A stretch of 64,000 bases of DNA. It comes from Lachnospiraceae bacterium. GTDB lineage: Bacteria > Bacillota > Clostridia > Lachnospirales > Lachnospiraceae. The notes beneath the pieces were generated by a model. The model had not been told where the DNA came from. It was given only the letters and a program-made list of their open reading frames with translations, and made no database searches. This document shows, piece after piece, positions 33,149 to 41,067 of the stretch; positions within the stretch are counted from its first letter, which is position 1, and every line of letters starts with the position of its first letter. A program made the translations under genes and the position numbers. The DNA lies in the NCBI GenBank assembly GCA_014804265.1, contig JAAVAC010000017.1, positions 1-64,000 on the forward strand. The letters are read 5' to 3'.

Positions 33149-36100
33149 TTATTTCTGGATCTTTATCTTAACTTTAGCCTTCTTATTGGTACCATCCGTA
33201 GACGTTACAGTAATGGTAACAGATTTACCTTTTCCTGCCTTTTTCGTTTTTACAACACCTTTGCTGCTTACTGTTGCATATTTGGTGTTGGAACTGGTCC
33301 ACTTCAAAGTCTTGTTTACGCTCTTTCCAGTAGTAGTTACTGTTGCCTTCAGTTTCAGCGTCTTTCCTGCCTTAACTGTCTTTGCAGGCGCTTTTATCTT
33401 CACGCTCTTAACTGCGTGTTTCATAATCTTAATCTTATAGGTAGCCTTTTTATTGCTACCATCTTTTGCGGTTGCAGTAATGGTAACAGTCTTGCCGATT
33501 CCTGCTTTTTTCAGTGTAACCTTACCTTTTGAATTTACAGTAGCATATTTCTTATTGCTGGTCTTCCATGTAACTGCTTTATTTGTAGCATTTGCAGGTG
33601 TCACCTTTGCAGTAAGCTGTATCTTCTTGCCTGCTGCGATTTTTTTGGAAATACCGCTTATGGAAATCTTGCTAACCTTTACATCGGCAGGTTTTTCTGG
33701 CTGTGGTGTTGGTGTCGGTGTTGTCTGACCTGGGTCAGGGGTGATAGGTTTCTCACCTTCTGTCTTTGAAACAGTTACTTGATAACTTTGGCTGTATGTT
33801 CCATAAGTCACCTTAATTGTATAAGTTCCCTCTTTATCCTTATTGTATGCAGAAGCATCAACTGTATATGCGGAGATTGGAACTTTTACAGTACCATAAA
33901 CACCTGTTACAGTAAGTCCATCCAGATTCAGTTCTTCTCCTACTTTATAAGCAGTCTTGTTCGGTCCTTGGAAAATAACATCTGTCAATGTCTTTCCTTT
34001 CGCTACAATAACAGTACCACCGTCCTGATTAGCCGGGATTGTTACCGTTACGGAATTTCCTGATACAGTCAACTCCTCGCCGCTGTATACATCCACAACT
34101 CCTTCGTTTTCTGCCACATTAAAAGTCACTGTCTTTGCAGTGCCAGTTGTATTTAATCCCACATAAACGTTTTCACTTCCAGCACTTCTCTTAAATACTA
34201 AATATCCATCTACATCAGAACCTGCAAGCTTTGTTCTTGTTCCTCTTGCAAATACATTGGAATACATAGCTCTTGCTGCCAGCAGCTTCTTATAATGATT
34301 CAACATTTCCTGCTGTTCGTCAGTCAAATTGTCAAATTGCATATCATAACGATTATTTTTCTGGTCTCCAAATGCATTTGGACCCGTCAGATTAATTTCT
34401 TCACCATAATAAACAATCGGTGTGCCCTTTGCAGTCATCTGAAGGGCTGCTGCCACTTTCATCTTAGCTGTATCATTATTAAGGTTGTACAGGAATCCAT
34501 CTTCATCGTGGCTGCTCAGGAACTGTCCAAAAGTCTGGCTGTTGGACAACCTACTGTTTCTGTTTTCCAAATTAGCCTCTACAGAATCAATCTTTCCATA
34601 TACGAAATCTCTTGCTGTGGATTTGAAGTCGAAATCCAATAAGGCGTCCATCTGTCCGTTGCCTAAATAATCTCCTGTATTGGAAACGCCGGCTCCAAAA
34701 TATTCTCCAATCATCTTAAATGCCGGATTGACCTTGGCAAGGGATGTCTTTAAATCCTGCCATGTTTCATGATCCACATGTTTTACCGTATCTACACGGA
34801 AATACGCAATACGATTGCCATTTGCCGTTGTATGGTTTGCCCATGCTGTCTGCCATTCGATCAGTTTTGCACGCACTTGCGCATCTTCCGTTTTAAAGTC
34901 AGGCAAGTTATCCAAAGATCCTAAAATAACGTCACCTTCTACTTCCTCTTCTTTTGTTCTGACCAATCCTTTAAAGGTTTCTTCTGTACCATATCCCGCA
35001 TGGTTTACAACAATGTCGACCATGATTTTAATGCCTCTCTTGGCAGCTTCGTCAATCAAGTTATCCAAATCTGCGGTATTTCCTAAATGTTCATCAACTG
35101 CTGTAAAATCTTTTGCCCAATAACCATGATATCCCTGCTGATGCAGTTCCTCATTTGTAACATCATCAATGTTGTCTACTATCGGGGTAATCCAAATCGT
35201 ATTGATTCCAAGCTCCTGTAAATATCCCAGCTTACTTGTCAATCCCTTAAAGTCGCCTCCATGGTATGCCTCGATCTTGTCTTTTGCACAATCATAATCA
35301 TTGGAAGTATCACCATTTACAAAGCGGTCTGTAAGCAGGAAATAAATTCTGGATTCATCCCATGCTGCATCAGAATCAGTCCTGTTTACCACTTTAACCT
35401 CAACATCTAATTTGGTTTCATTTCCCCATAAATCCGTAATGGTAAACGGAACCTGGTATGTGCCTGCCTCCACGCTGCTGTCCACATAAAGTACTCCTTC
35501 TTTGGACGCTGGCTGGAAAAATACTTTCTGATCTTCATAACCTAATTCAGTAAGGTCTGCTTCAATGGAAGATACCTCCATGTCATCTCCCGTATCTTTA
35601 TCTTTAATATCAAAGGAAACAACCGGATTCTGATTATAATTCACTTCTTCCGGAGTTACCGTTGCTTTAATCTCCAGTTCCGGCTTCTTATATTCAATTT
35701 CGCCATCCCAATACTGGTCGTCTACTTTTTCACCATCTACCTCGAAATAGAACTGATATATTCCGTCCTCAGGAATGTTTGTATAGTGATATGTAAACAA
35801 TTCATCCTGGGCATCATAAGTCATACTATTTTCTGATACCGTACCACTGGGACTGGTAATGACTACCTTAACGGGTGTGTCTTCCAGTTCATCCATTGTA
35901 TTGTTGTAAAATTTGTCATCATCACGCCATGCAAATAGAATACCATTCTTATAAGCCGTCTTTGCAGAAGGAAGCAGGTAAGGAACTTCGATACCCTCTC
36001 CTCCCTTTACTTTCGTATAACGGTCAGCCTCATATGGTGCCAACGAACGATCTTTAAATTCTCTGTCCGTTGATTCATCTGCACCCCATTCACCAAAAAG

Positions 36101-37771
36101 ACGTACTATGTAGCCAAAACTCTTTGTGCTGTCATCCAATGTAATATACGCAGTATATTTTTTATTTACCAAACGGAACTTTGCTCCCACGTTTCCTGCT
36201 TTTGAATTGTACCACGTATAAATATCCGACTTGCCTGTATTTTCTGAATCAGTTTTATATTCATATTCATACAAAAATGCCTTTTCGGTATAATATAATT
36301 CTAATTCTGCCTGTTTTTCACCTTTATTATCATCCTCATAATCGGCTACCACTGTAAAATAACCTGTTTTTGCATCTTTCGTTGTGGTAATCGTTGCTTT
36401 TGTTGGATCATCATCATCTTTTTCTATTGTAATGCCTGTAACATTGTCTTTTCCTTCTTCATTTTTTACAGACCATTCAATACTATCTTCCTTTACCGAA
36501 TCTGTAACTATTCCAGTTACTTCAAACTCACCTGTACCTGCAGGATTCTCACAATTAATTAAAAATCCTTCTACGACTAGCAGGGAGTTGTCACCTGCAA
36601 ATTGTTTGTTTAAAGGGTCAATTACCCAGTTGCTACCATATTTAAACTTATACTGGTACTTGCCCGGTTTTACATTCGGTATAGTAATGGAGTACACACC
36701 ATCTCCATCATCATCCGTCATCTCCATGCCATCATCCCAGTCAGTCAGTTCACCCATTAAGCATAATTTTTGACCATCTAATTTTTCTGCACTAATTTCA
36801 TAATTAAATGTGACGGAACCGTCATCATTGATAACGGGACTTTTTATATCTGAAAAATCAGCCGGATTGATAGGCGCTGATACAGTCGCACCGCTTACCC
36901 AGCCACTGGGTGCTTCACTGGATACCTGAATCTTATCATTAGATGCCGCATCCTCATAGGTAATCCAAACTTCCATTGTTTCTGCAGTAATAGGAATCTC
37001 ATAATCATCAGTCTGTTTGCCAGCATCCCACTCACCACAATTAAAATTCCCATTCACTGTTTTCGCATCTTGTTTGGTTACCCTAAAGCTAAACCAGCCT
37101 GGATTTTTTTCATTTTCTTCTATAATGCCGCCATATCCATTCATACAATATTCTAATCCGGATATAGGTGTCCAACTTCCGCCAGAACCAAACTTTCCAT
37201 ATACCTTATCCCAGTTTTTCTCATTCTTAAAATGTACTGTTAAATCTGTACTGGTTACTGATGATTCAGGAGGAGTCAATGCAGTTTTTCCTTCTTTATC
37301 TAAAAACCAGTGTATCTTATTGTCATCTCCAGGAATAGCATATAAATCCTGTGGGGTTTCTCCATTGTATTGAGGCATTGCTTCCTCATCACATATATTG
37401 TCCGTATTGTTAGATGGAGTAGCCAGATCAAGTAACTGGAAGTAATTAAAATCACCTTTTATGGCAATTGAATAAAATCCATCCCCCTCATCTTCCAAAA
37501 GATATCCATTTGAGTCCCAGCCCTCTATTGGTTGTGCCTCTGGCGCTTCATTACCACTTACGGTCAGCACTAAATCCTCTTTATTTACGTGAAGTGCTGG
37601 TGTTTCCCAGTTCCAAACATCATTCTTAAAATGAATCTTGATGTTCGTTAGATTTGTGCCCTCTTCTGCATTGGCTACAATCGGTGTGATTGTCAGTGAC
37701 GTGAAAATCATCACTACCGCCAAAAAAAAGGACATTAATCTGTTTGTTTGTTTCTTGATTGAATGTTTCAT
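33149..37771 (-). CDS. Secreted multidomain GH13 alpha-amylase-type enzyme
   Basis: 1540 aa with a signal peptide ending near IVANAEEG. Two N-terminal starch-binding-like modules contain IKIHFKNDVWNW and LTVHFKNEKNWDKVYGKFG (CBM26-like). A CBM20/48-like E-set follows (LMGELTDWDDGMEM ... YQYKFKYGSNWVIDP), then a Big_2-like and an E-set region. The GH13 barrel begins near residue 803 (DESRIYFLLTDRFVNGD). Catalytic regions: VDIVVNH near 920, YFRVDTVKH near 991 (Asp), MIGEYF near 1018 (Glu) and SSHDEDG near 1087 (Asp). A Big_3-type module (YKVGEELNLDGLTVTGVYG), a Pro/Thr linker and the shared Lys-rich Big_2 block follow. Expected to hydrolyse starch at the cell surface. Promoter, terminator and C-terminus match the neighbouring enzyme. 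Confidence 0.9.
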   Translation of the reverse strand: MKHSIKKQTNRLMSFFLAVVMIFTSLTITPIVANAEEGTNLTNIKIHFKNDVWNWETPALHVNKEDLVLTVSGNEAPEAQPIEGWDSNGYLLEDEGDGFYSIAIKGDFNYFQLLDLATPSNNTDNICDEEAMPQYNGETPQDLYAIPGDDNKIHWFLDKEGKTALTPPESSVTSTDLTVHFKNEKNWDKVYGKFGSGGSWTPISGLEYCMNGYGGIIEENEKNPGWFSFRVTKQDAKTVNGNFNCGEWDAGKQTDDYEIPITAETMEVWITYEDAASNDKIQVSSEAPSGWVSGATVSAPINPADFSDIKSPVINDDGSVTFNYEISAEKLDGQKLCLMGELTDWDDGMEMTDDDGDGVYSITIPNVKPGKYQYKFKYGSNWVIDPLNKQFAGDNSLLVVEGFLINCENPAGTGEFEVTGIVTDSVKEDSIEWSVKNEEGKDNVTGITIEKDDDDPTKATITTTKDAKTGYFTVVADYEDDNKGEKQAELELYYTEKAFLYEYEYKTDSENTGKSDIYTWYNSKAGNVGAKFRLVNKKYTAYITLDDSTKSFGYIVRLFGEWGADESTDREFKDRSLAPYEADRYTKVKGGEGIEVPYLLPSAKTAYKNGILFAWRDDDKFYNNTMDELEDTPVKVVITSPSGTVSENSMTYDAQDELFTYHYTNIPEDGIYQFYFEVDGEKVDDQYWDGEIEYKKPELEIKATVTPEEVNYNQNPVVSFDIKDKDTGDDMEVSSIEADLTELGYEDQKVFFQPASKEGVLYVDSSVEAGTYQVPFTITDLWGNETKLDVEVKVVNRTDSDAAWDESRIYFLLTDRFVNGDTSNDYDCAKDKIEAYHGGDFKGLTSKLGYLQELGINTIWITPIVDNIDDVTNEELHQQGYHGYWAKDFTAVDEHLGNTADLDNLIDEAAKRGIKIMVDIVVNHAGYGTEETFKGLVRTKEEEVEGDVILGSLDNLPDFKTEDAQVRAKLIEWQTAWANHTTANGNRIAYFRVDTVKHVDHETWQDLKTSLAKVNPAFKMIGEYFGAGVSNTGDYLGNGQMDALLDFDFKSTARDFVYGKIDSVEANLENRNSRLSNSQTFGQFLSSHDEDGFLYNLNNDTAKMKVAAALQMTAKGTPIVYYGEEINLTGPNAFGDQKNNRYDMQFDNLTDEQQEMLNHYKKLLAARAMYSNVFARGTRTKLAGSDVDGYLVFKRSAGSENVYVGLNTTGTAKTVTFNVAENEGVVDVYSGEELTVSGNSVTVTIPANQDGGTVIVAKGKTLTDVIFQGPNKTAYKVGEELNLDGLTVTGVYGTVKVPISAYTVDASAYNKDKEGTYTIKVTYGTYSQSYQVTVSKTEGEKPITPDPGQTTPTPTPQPEKPADVKVSKISISGISKKIAAGKKIQLTAKVTPANATNKAVTWKTSNKKYATVNSKGKVTLKKAGIGKTVTITATAKDGSNKKATYKIKIMKHAVKSVKIKAPAKTVKAGKTLKLKATVTTTGKSVNKTLKWTSSNTKYATVSSKGVVKTKKAGKGKSVTITVTSTDGTNKKAKVKIKIQK
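33158..33694 (-). repeat. Coding repeat A: Lys-rich Big_2 module (copy 2)
   Basis: Second copy of the block at 27560-28096. Differences are a few scattered bases, mostly near the C-terminus (KAKKAGKGKTVTITVM versus KTKKAGKGKSVTITVT). Confidence 0.85.
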
Positions 37772-37831
37772 TTTTTACCTCCCTATTTTTGTTTTGTCCA
37801 TACGCACCATTTCAACATATAGAACAAGATA

Positions 37832-37861
37832 AGTATATAAAATTTTATATCTGATGTACAA
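37832..37861 (-). promoter_or_regulatory. Promoter of the second GH13 gene
   Basis: On the minus strand, TTGTAC (37861-37856), an 18-nt spacer and TATACT (37837-37832), followed by the TATATGTTGAAATGG leader shared with the first GH13 gene. Confidence 0.65.
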
Positions 37862-37995
37862 TAGCTTTTCCCAAAAGAAAAAATTTTCGGCAATTTTGTA
37901 TAAAGATTTCCAAAGATTTTTAGTAAAAATTTTATGGTGTTTTGTTAGAAAACTATTTTGTTTGATAATTTCAGTTAATATAATAACATACAAAA

Positions 37996-38025
37996 GCGGT
38001 TATAAACTGTTATGTTCATAACCGC
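37996..38025 (-). terminator. Hairpin downstream of the truncated Rpn gene
   Basis: GCGGTTAT ... ATAACCGC gives an 8-bp stem. The minus strand continues TTTTG, so it can act as a weak terminator for the Rpn gene. Part of the stem sequence recurs at 39150-39180. Confidence 0.5.
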
Positions 38026-38068
38026 CTTTACGCATTGTATTTAAAAAATCTCAATCTGCTTCTATTCC
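38000..38068 (-). repeat. 3'-flank repeat, copy 1 (Rpn copy 1)
   Basis: A stretch that covers the last codons and downstream bases of the Rpn gene. It is nearly the same as 39150-39214 (after the HEPN gene), and its inner 42 bases recur at 40657-40700 (after Rpn copy 2). The shared core includes TTTACGCATTGTATTTAAAA. Confidence 0.85.
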
Positions 38069-38364
38069 CTAAGATCTCTTGTCTGTTTTATCAGTTCCTG
38101 TGCCAGTTTACTATTGCTCTTTTTGGGATTGCTTTCCAACAGCGCTATCATACGTTCTATATCGTCTTCCGGTTTATCCAGCAGCTTTGCTATGTCAAAA
38201 GCTTCTAATCCTTTCGCAGACATCGTGCGGATTATCCTGAGCATTTCCTCCAACTGTCCTTCATCTCTGCCCAACACCCTGCCTTCCTCTCTACCTTCGC
38301 TTCTGCCTAATACCCTGCCTTCATTTCTCCCATCTGCTATCAATGCGGTCAATGCCTGACACAT
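38062..38364 (-). CDS. Intragenic Rpn C-terminal protein (RpnS-like), copy 1
   Basis: An in-frame ATG at 38364 (MCQALTALIADGRNEG) is preceded by AAGGAGG ten bases upstream, inside the Rpn gene. It gives a 100-aa product with two rounds of the GRSE/GREE/GRVL tetrapeptide repeat. In Rpn systems the separately translated C-terminal part is reported to act as antitoxin to the full protein. Here it remains although the nuclease part is truncated, so it could protect against the full copy nearby. Confidence 0.6.
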   Translation of the reverse strand: MCQALTALIADGRNEGRVLGRSEGREEGRVLGRDEGQLEEMLRIIRTMSAKGLEAFDIAKLLDKPEDDIERMIALLESNPKKSNSKLAQELIKQTRDLRE

Positions 38365-38979
38365 ATCTACTTTTCCTCCTTCTTCATAAAACTTCTCTAC
38401 CTCTAGCAGCTCTTCTGCTCCGGTAAAAACTGCGGCTGCCTCATAGGCATCTTCTTCCATCTCCCTGTAAGCCGGGTCATGTTCCACCAGCTCCCTTAAT
38501 TTCTTCTTGTCATTGGAACAGTGGATAAAATTGAATACCTGCTTCAGGTCAGTCTGGAATACTTCTGTGTTGGGCAGCTTACGGATCTCAAGCAGCTGAA
38601 TCTGGTAATCGTTTACCACAGCCCGTAGTTCCTCCGGTATGTCCCTAAAATCCAAAATGCCGTGAAGATCCCTGCTCCCGTCCCAGCTTTCCCCATAAAA
38701 GAGCACCAGTGTCATGCAGGGCTTTAGTCGGCTGTCCTTGGTAAAGCCGGATAGAAATTCCGCTCTGCTGGTTCCTTTCGTCCTCCTGACTGTTTTCCGT
38801 TGTCCAACTGCCTGATGTTCATACTCTCCGGCATCGTAGGACATGACCCGCAGCGGCATCAAATAATCCACTTCTGTCTGGCTTTCCACCCCAATGACTG
38901 CAAAATTCACCCCAAAAGCAGTTTTGCGAATCAAATCCCGATATTTCTGGCTCCTTTTCCTTCCCGCAGGAAGTCCCAT
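38062..38979 (-). pseudogene. Rpn-family nuclease gene, N-terminus deleted (copy 1)
   Basis: The frame encodes 305 aa and matches copy 2 (40687-41832) from residue 57 onwards (RKRSQKYRDLIRKTAFGVNF). The first 56 residues, including the conserved ADLINGFLFAG segment of the PD-(D/E)xK nuclease (Rpn/transposase_31) fold, are missing. In copy 2 the missing DNA is flanked by CTTTTCC at 41657-41663 and 41836-41842. Copy 1 keeps one CTTTTCC, so a 179-bp deletion at a 7-bp direct repeat explains the truncation. The nuclease is probably inactive, but the internal small ORF at 38062-38364 is intact. Its promoter is preserved at 39091-39119. Confidence 0.75.
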
Positions 38980-39140
38980 CCCGGAAAATCCCTGCTCGTA
39001 TTAATGATTTGTGAATAAAAGCATAGATTTTCTGAAATGACTTAGAATCATAGAATGTTTACTCAAAATTTAGATATATGTTTTAAGAATATAGTAGCAT
39101 ATAATAAAACGATTTGCAAGAATATAAAGTACGAAATCCA
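38957..39140 (-). repeat. 5'-flank repeat of Rpn genes, copy 1
   Basis: The upstream and promoter region, homologous over about 180 bp to 41836-42022. It shows that the two Rpn genes arose by duplication of a whole transcription unit. Confidence 0.85.
39091..39119 (-). promoter_or_regulatory. Promoter of Rpn copy 1
   Basis: On the minus strand, TTGCAA (39119-39114), N17 and TACTAT (39096-39091). The same boxes and spacing occur before copy 2. Confidence 0.6.
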
Positions 39141-39149
39141 GAATAAACT

Positions 39150-39214
39150 TATAAACTGTTACGTTCATAACCGCCTTTACGCATTGTATTTAAAAAACTC
39201 AATCTACTTCCATT
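39150..39214 (-). repeat. 3'-flank repeat, copy 2 (after HEPN gene)
   Basis: Covers the last codons of the HEPN gene (ending RMEVD) and the bases after it. Nearly identical to 38000-38068, although the HEPN gene is unrelated to Rpn. Confidence 0.85.
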
Positions 39215-39615
39215 CGACTCAGGCAATAACCTTCAATCAGCCCAATCAACTCTTTTGCTGTTGTAATTTGCTCTTCCGCTTCTGCTTTGGTAGCAATATA
39301 AAAATCATCATAATCGCTTGCATGACGGATTTCTTCCGCATCTATAATTTTTCTTCCAAATGCCTTTGGAAAAATCTCTGTCCGTATATAGTCTTTATTA
39401 AAATTCGCTAATGAATCCTTGTGACGTTTATATACTTTTCCATCAATTGCATGAATAGCTGATATTGCATGAAAAATGGCATAATAAGCCCGGTTATTTG
39501 CCGTTCTATATTCGTTTTCTCTCATAAGCATACAAGTTGTCCGTAAATCATTTTTAGCCGTCTCAAGACGGTAACACACCAAATCCCTGACAGTTCCCTT
39601 ATCAGGCTGTTCCAT
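39199..39615 (-). CDS. hepT: HEPN-domain toxin (HepT-like)
   Basis: 138 aa. The start is set at the ATG at 39615 (MEQPDKGTVRDLVCYRLETA), which overlaps the MNT gene end by 14 bases; the longer frame to 39738 is out-of-frame reading of the MNT gene. The HEPN signature R-x6-H is seen in RAYYAIFHAI, preceded by the helix KNDLRTTCMLMRENEYRTANN. HEPN toxins of HepT/MntA (type VII) pairs are RNases silenced by AMP transfer from the MNT partner. The order antitoxin then toxin, with overlap, is usual. The last codons belong to a repeat shared with the Rpn genes. Confidence 0.85.
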   Translation of the reverse strand: MEQPDKGTVRDLVCYRLETAKNDLRTTCMLMRENEYRTANNRAYYAIFHAISAIHAIDGKVYKRHKDSLANFNKDYIRTEIFPKAFGRKIIDAEEIRHASDYDDFYIATKAEAEEQITTAKELIGLIEGYCLSRMEVD

Positions 39616-39943
39616 ATAATGCCACCCCTTCCCTCTGTACATTTGTATAAAAAGGATAGACACCCAGCCATTTTTTGAAATGTGCGTCACTCTTTGCAAT
39701 CGGCTTAATATCAAGATCATACTTTTCATTAAAATCATAGGTAATTCCTGATAGCTGATGACGGAAATCCTTAATTTCCATATCTGTCAAATCTATCAGA
39801 ATCATAATATCAATATCCGAATCCGGTCTAAAATCCCCTCTGGCATAGGAACCATACAAGATTACAGACTTTAGATGCTTCCCATAAATTTTCCTTACCT
39901 CTTCTACATATTGTTCAAGCAGGGTATCTATCATTACTGACAT
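39602..39943 (-). CDS. mntA: Minimal nucleotidyltransferase antitoxin (MntA-like)
   Basis: 113 aa. It has the full GSx10DxD motif of minimal nucleotidyltransferases (GSYARGDFRPDSDID, about residues 31-45) and a later Asp-containing strand (KYDLDIKPI) for the third carboxylate. MntA proteins adenylylate a tyrosine of the HEPN toxin and so block it. The gene overlaps the HEPN gene by 14 bases. A GGGAG site lies before the ATG at 39943. A TTGACA box near 40030 may belong to its promoter, but no convincing -10 is seen. Confidence 0.88.
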   Translation of the reverse strand: MSVMIDTLLEQYVEEVRKIYGKHLKSVILYGSYARGDFRPDSDIDIMILIDLTDMEIKDFRHQLSGITYDFNEKYDLDIKPIAKSDAHFKKWLGVYPFYTNVQREGVALYGTA

Positions 39944-40103
39944 AGTTTGTCTCCCTTCTTTTCTTTCTCCAACAATTCATTTTGTCTGGTTATCATAGAC
40001 TACATGCTTTTCCCTTCCTATAATGTCAAGCCCTAAATCATTGATTTTTCAGGCTTTTTCTTTAAATATTTACCTCATAACAAGAACCAAAAGTGTAGAA
40101 CAG

Positions 40104-40376
40104 TCATTGTATCATGTACCAACTTCCTTCGTCCCACCTGTTCATACACTGAGTGCCTGCTAAGCTTTCTAACAGGGTCATTACCCTACGAAGAGAACCA
40201 CTGCAGGCTACAGCTCTTGTTTGTATTTGATTTTTACTGCCCACATCACATCCTAAGATAAGCATGTCATCACTGATAAATGAAAGTTTTGCATTCTTAT
40301 CGAACTTACCGTTAGTTTCCAACTCACGCCAGGTTGAAGCTGTAAGATTCTCCCTAATCACCTCCGCTTTTTTCAA
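40104..40376 (-). pseudogene. Remnant of an IS110-like transposase (tentative)
   Basis: A 90-aa frame preceded by GGAGGTG-rich sequence. Residues 36-47 (DDMLILGCDVGSK) resemble the first catalytic strand of IS110-family RuvC-like (DEDD) transposases, which begin near GVDIGS/GVDVGS. After that the similarity is lost, and the frame ends within 45 residues, far short of the usual 300-400 aa. It is probably a fused or deleted leftover. The assignment rests on one motif and could be wrong. Confidence 0.4.
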
Positions 40377-40656
40377 AAGCCCCTGCTATTCAAAAATATT
40401 TGATATTACTACTTGATTTTTGTTCTTTCTGCCTTTAATATTCATTTTAGATACCTCTCGTATTCTTTAGATTTTTACCAACTGGCAGGTCAGTAATAAT
40501 CTAAATTTACTTGAGGTATTTTTTTGTGTCAATCGCTTGACCTATTTAAAGTATACAGGAAGCTTTTTCACTATATTATATGCTACCATTACTGGTTTTA
40601 CAAGGTTTTCAGCTATCAATATTTGTGTCATGATCCTTCAAAATTATTCGTATCAT
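40377..40656. other. Non-coding stretch with nested inverted repeats
   Basis: Between the transposase remnant and Rpn copy 2. Two nested perfect 7-bp pairs are seen: ATACCTC (40451-40457) with GAGGTAT (40513-40519), and TTTAGAT (40466-40472) with ATCTAAA (40499-40505). On the plus strand the outer stem is followed by a T run. No gene is seen. Confidence 0.55.
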
Positions 40657-40700
40657 CTTTACGCATTGTATTTAAAAAAACTCAATCTACTTCCATTCCC
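40657..40700 (-). repeat. 3'-flank repeat, copy 3 (after Rpn copy 2)
   Basis: The 44-bp core of the repeat at 38000-38068 and 39150-39214. The hairpin part upstream of the core is missing here. Confidence 0.8.
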
Positions 40701-41067
40701 TAAAATCTCTTGTCTGTTTTATCAGTTCCTGTGCCAGTTTACTATTGCTCTTTTTGGGATTGCTTTCCAACAGCGCTATTATATGTTCTATATCATCTTC
40801 CGGCTTATCTAACAGCTTTGCTATATCAAAAGCTTCTAACCCTTTCGCAGACATCGTGCGGATTATCCTGAGCATTTCCTCTAACTGTCCTTCACTTCTG
40901 CCCAGTATCCTGCCTTCTTCTCTGCCTTCGCTTCTGCCCAGTATCCTGCCCTCCTCTCTGCCTTCGCTTCTGCCCAGTATCCTGCCTTCCTCTCTACCTT
41001 CGCTTCTGCCTAATACCCTGCCTTCATTTCTCCCATCCGCTATCAATGCGGTCAATGCCTGACACAT
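40687..41067 (-). CDS. Intragenic Rpn C-terminal protein (RpnS-like), copy 2
   Basis: The in-frame ATG at 41067 (MCQALTALIADGRNEG) has a perfect AAGGAGG (41084-41078) ten bases upstream, which a gene interior would not normally keep. The product is 126 aa, with four rounds of RILGRSEGREEG-like repeats and the helical tail. By analogy with described Rpn systems it would dimerise with and restrain the full protein. Confidence 0.65.
   Translation of the reverse strand: MCQALTALIADGRNEGRVLGRSEGREEGRILGRSEGREEGRILGRSEGREEGRILGRSEGQLEEMLRIIRTMSAKGLEAFDIAKLLDKPEDDIEHIIALLESNPKKSNSKLAQELIKQTRDFREWK

Noticed and set aside
37775..37993. 72-aa minus-strand frame upstream of the second GH13 gene
   Set aside because: It overlaps the GH13 promoter and leader, has no clear ribosome site, and its Lys/Ile/Asn composition is what A/T-rich DNA gives by chance.
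40895..41023. CRISPR array
   Set aside because: The 36-bp units are directly adjacent with no spacers and lie in frame inside the Rpn coding sequence.
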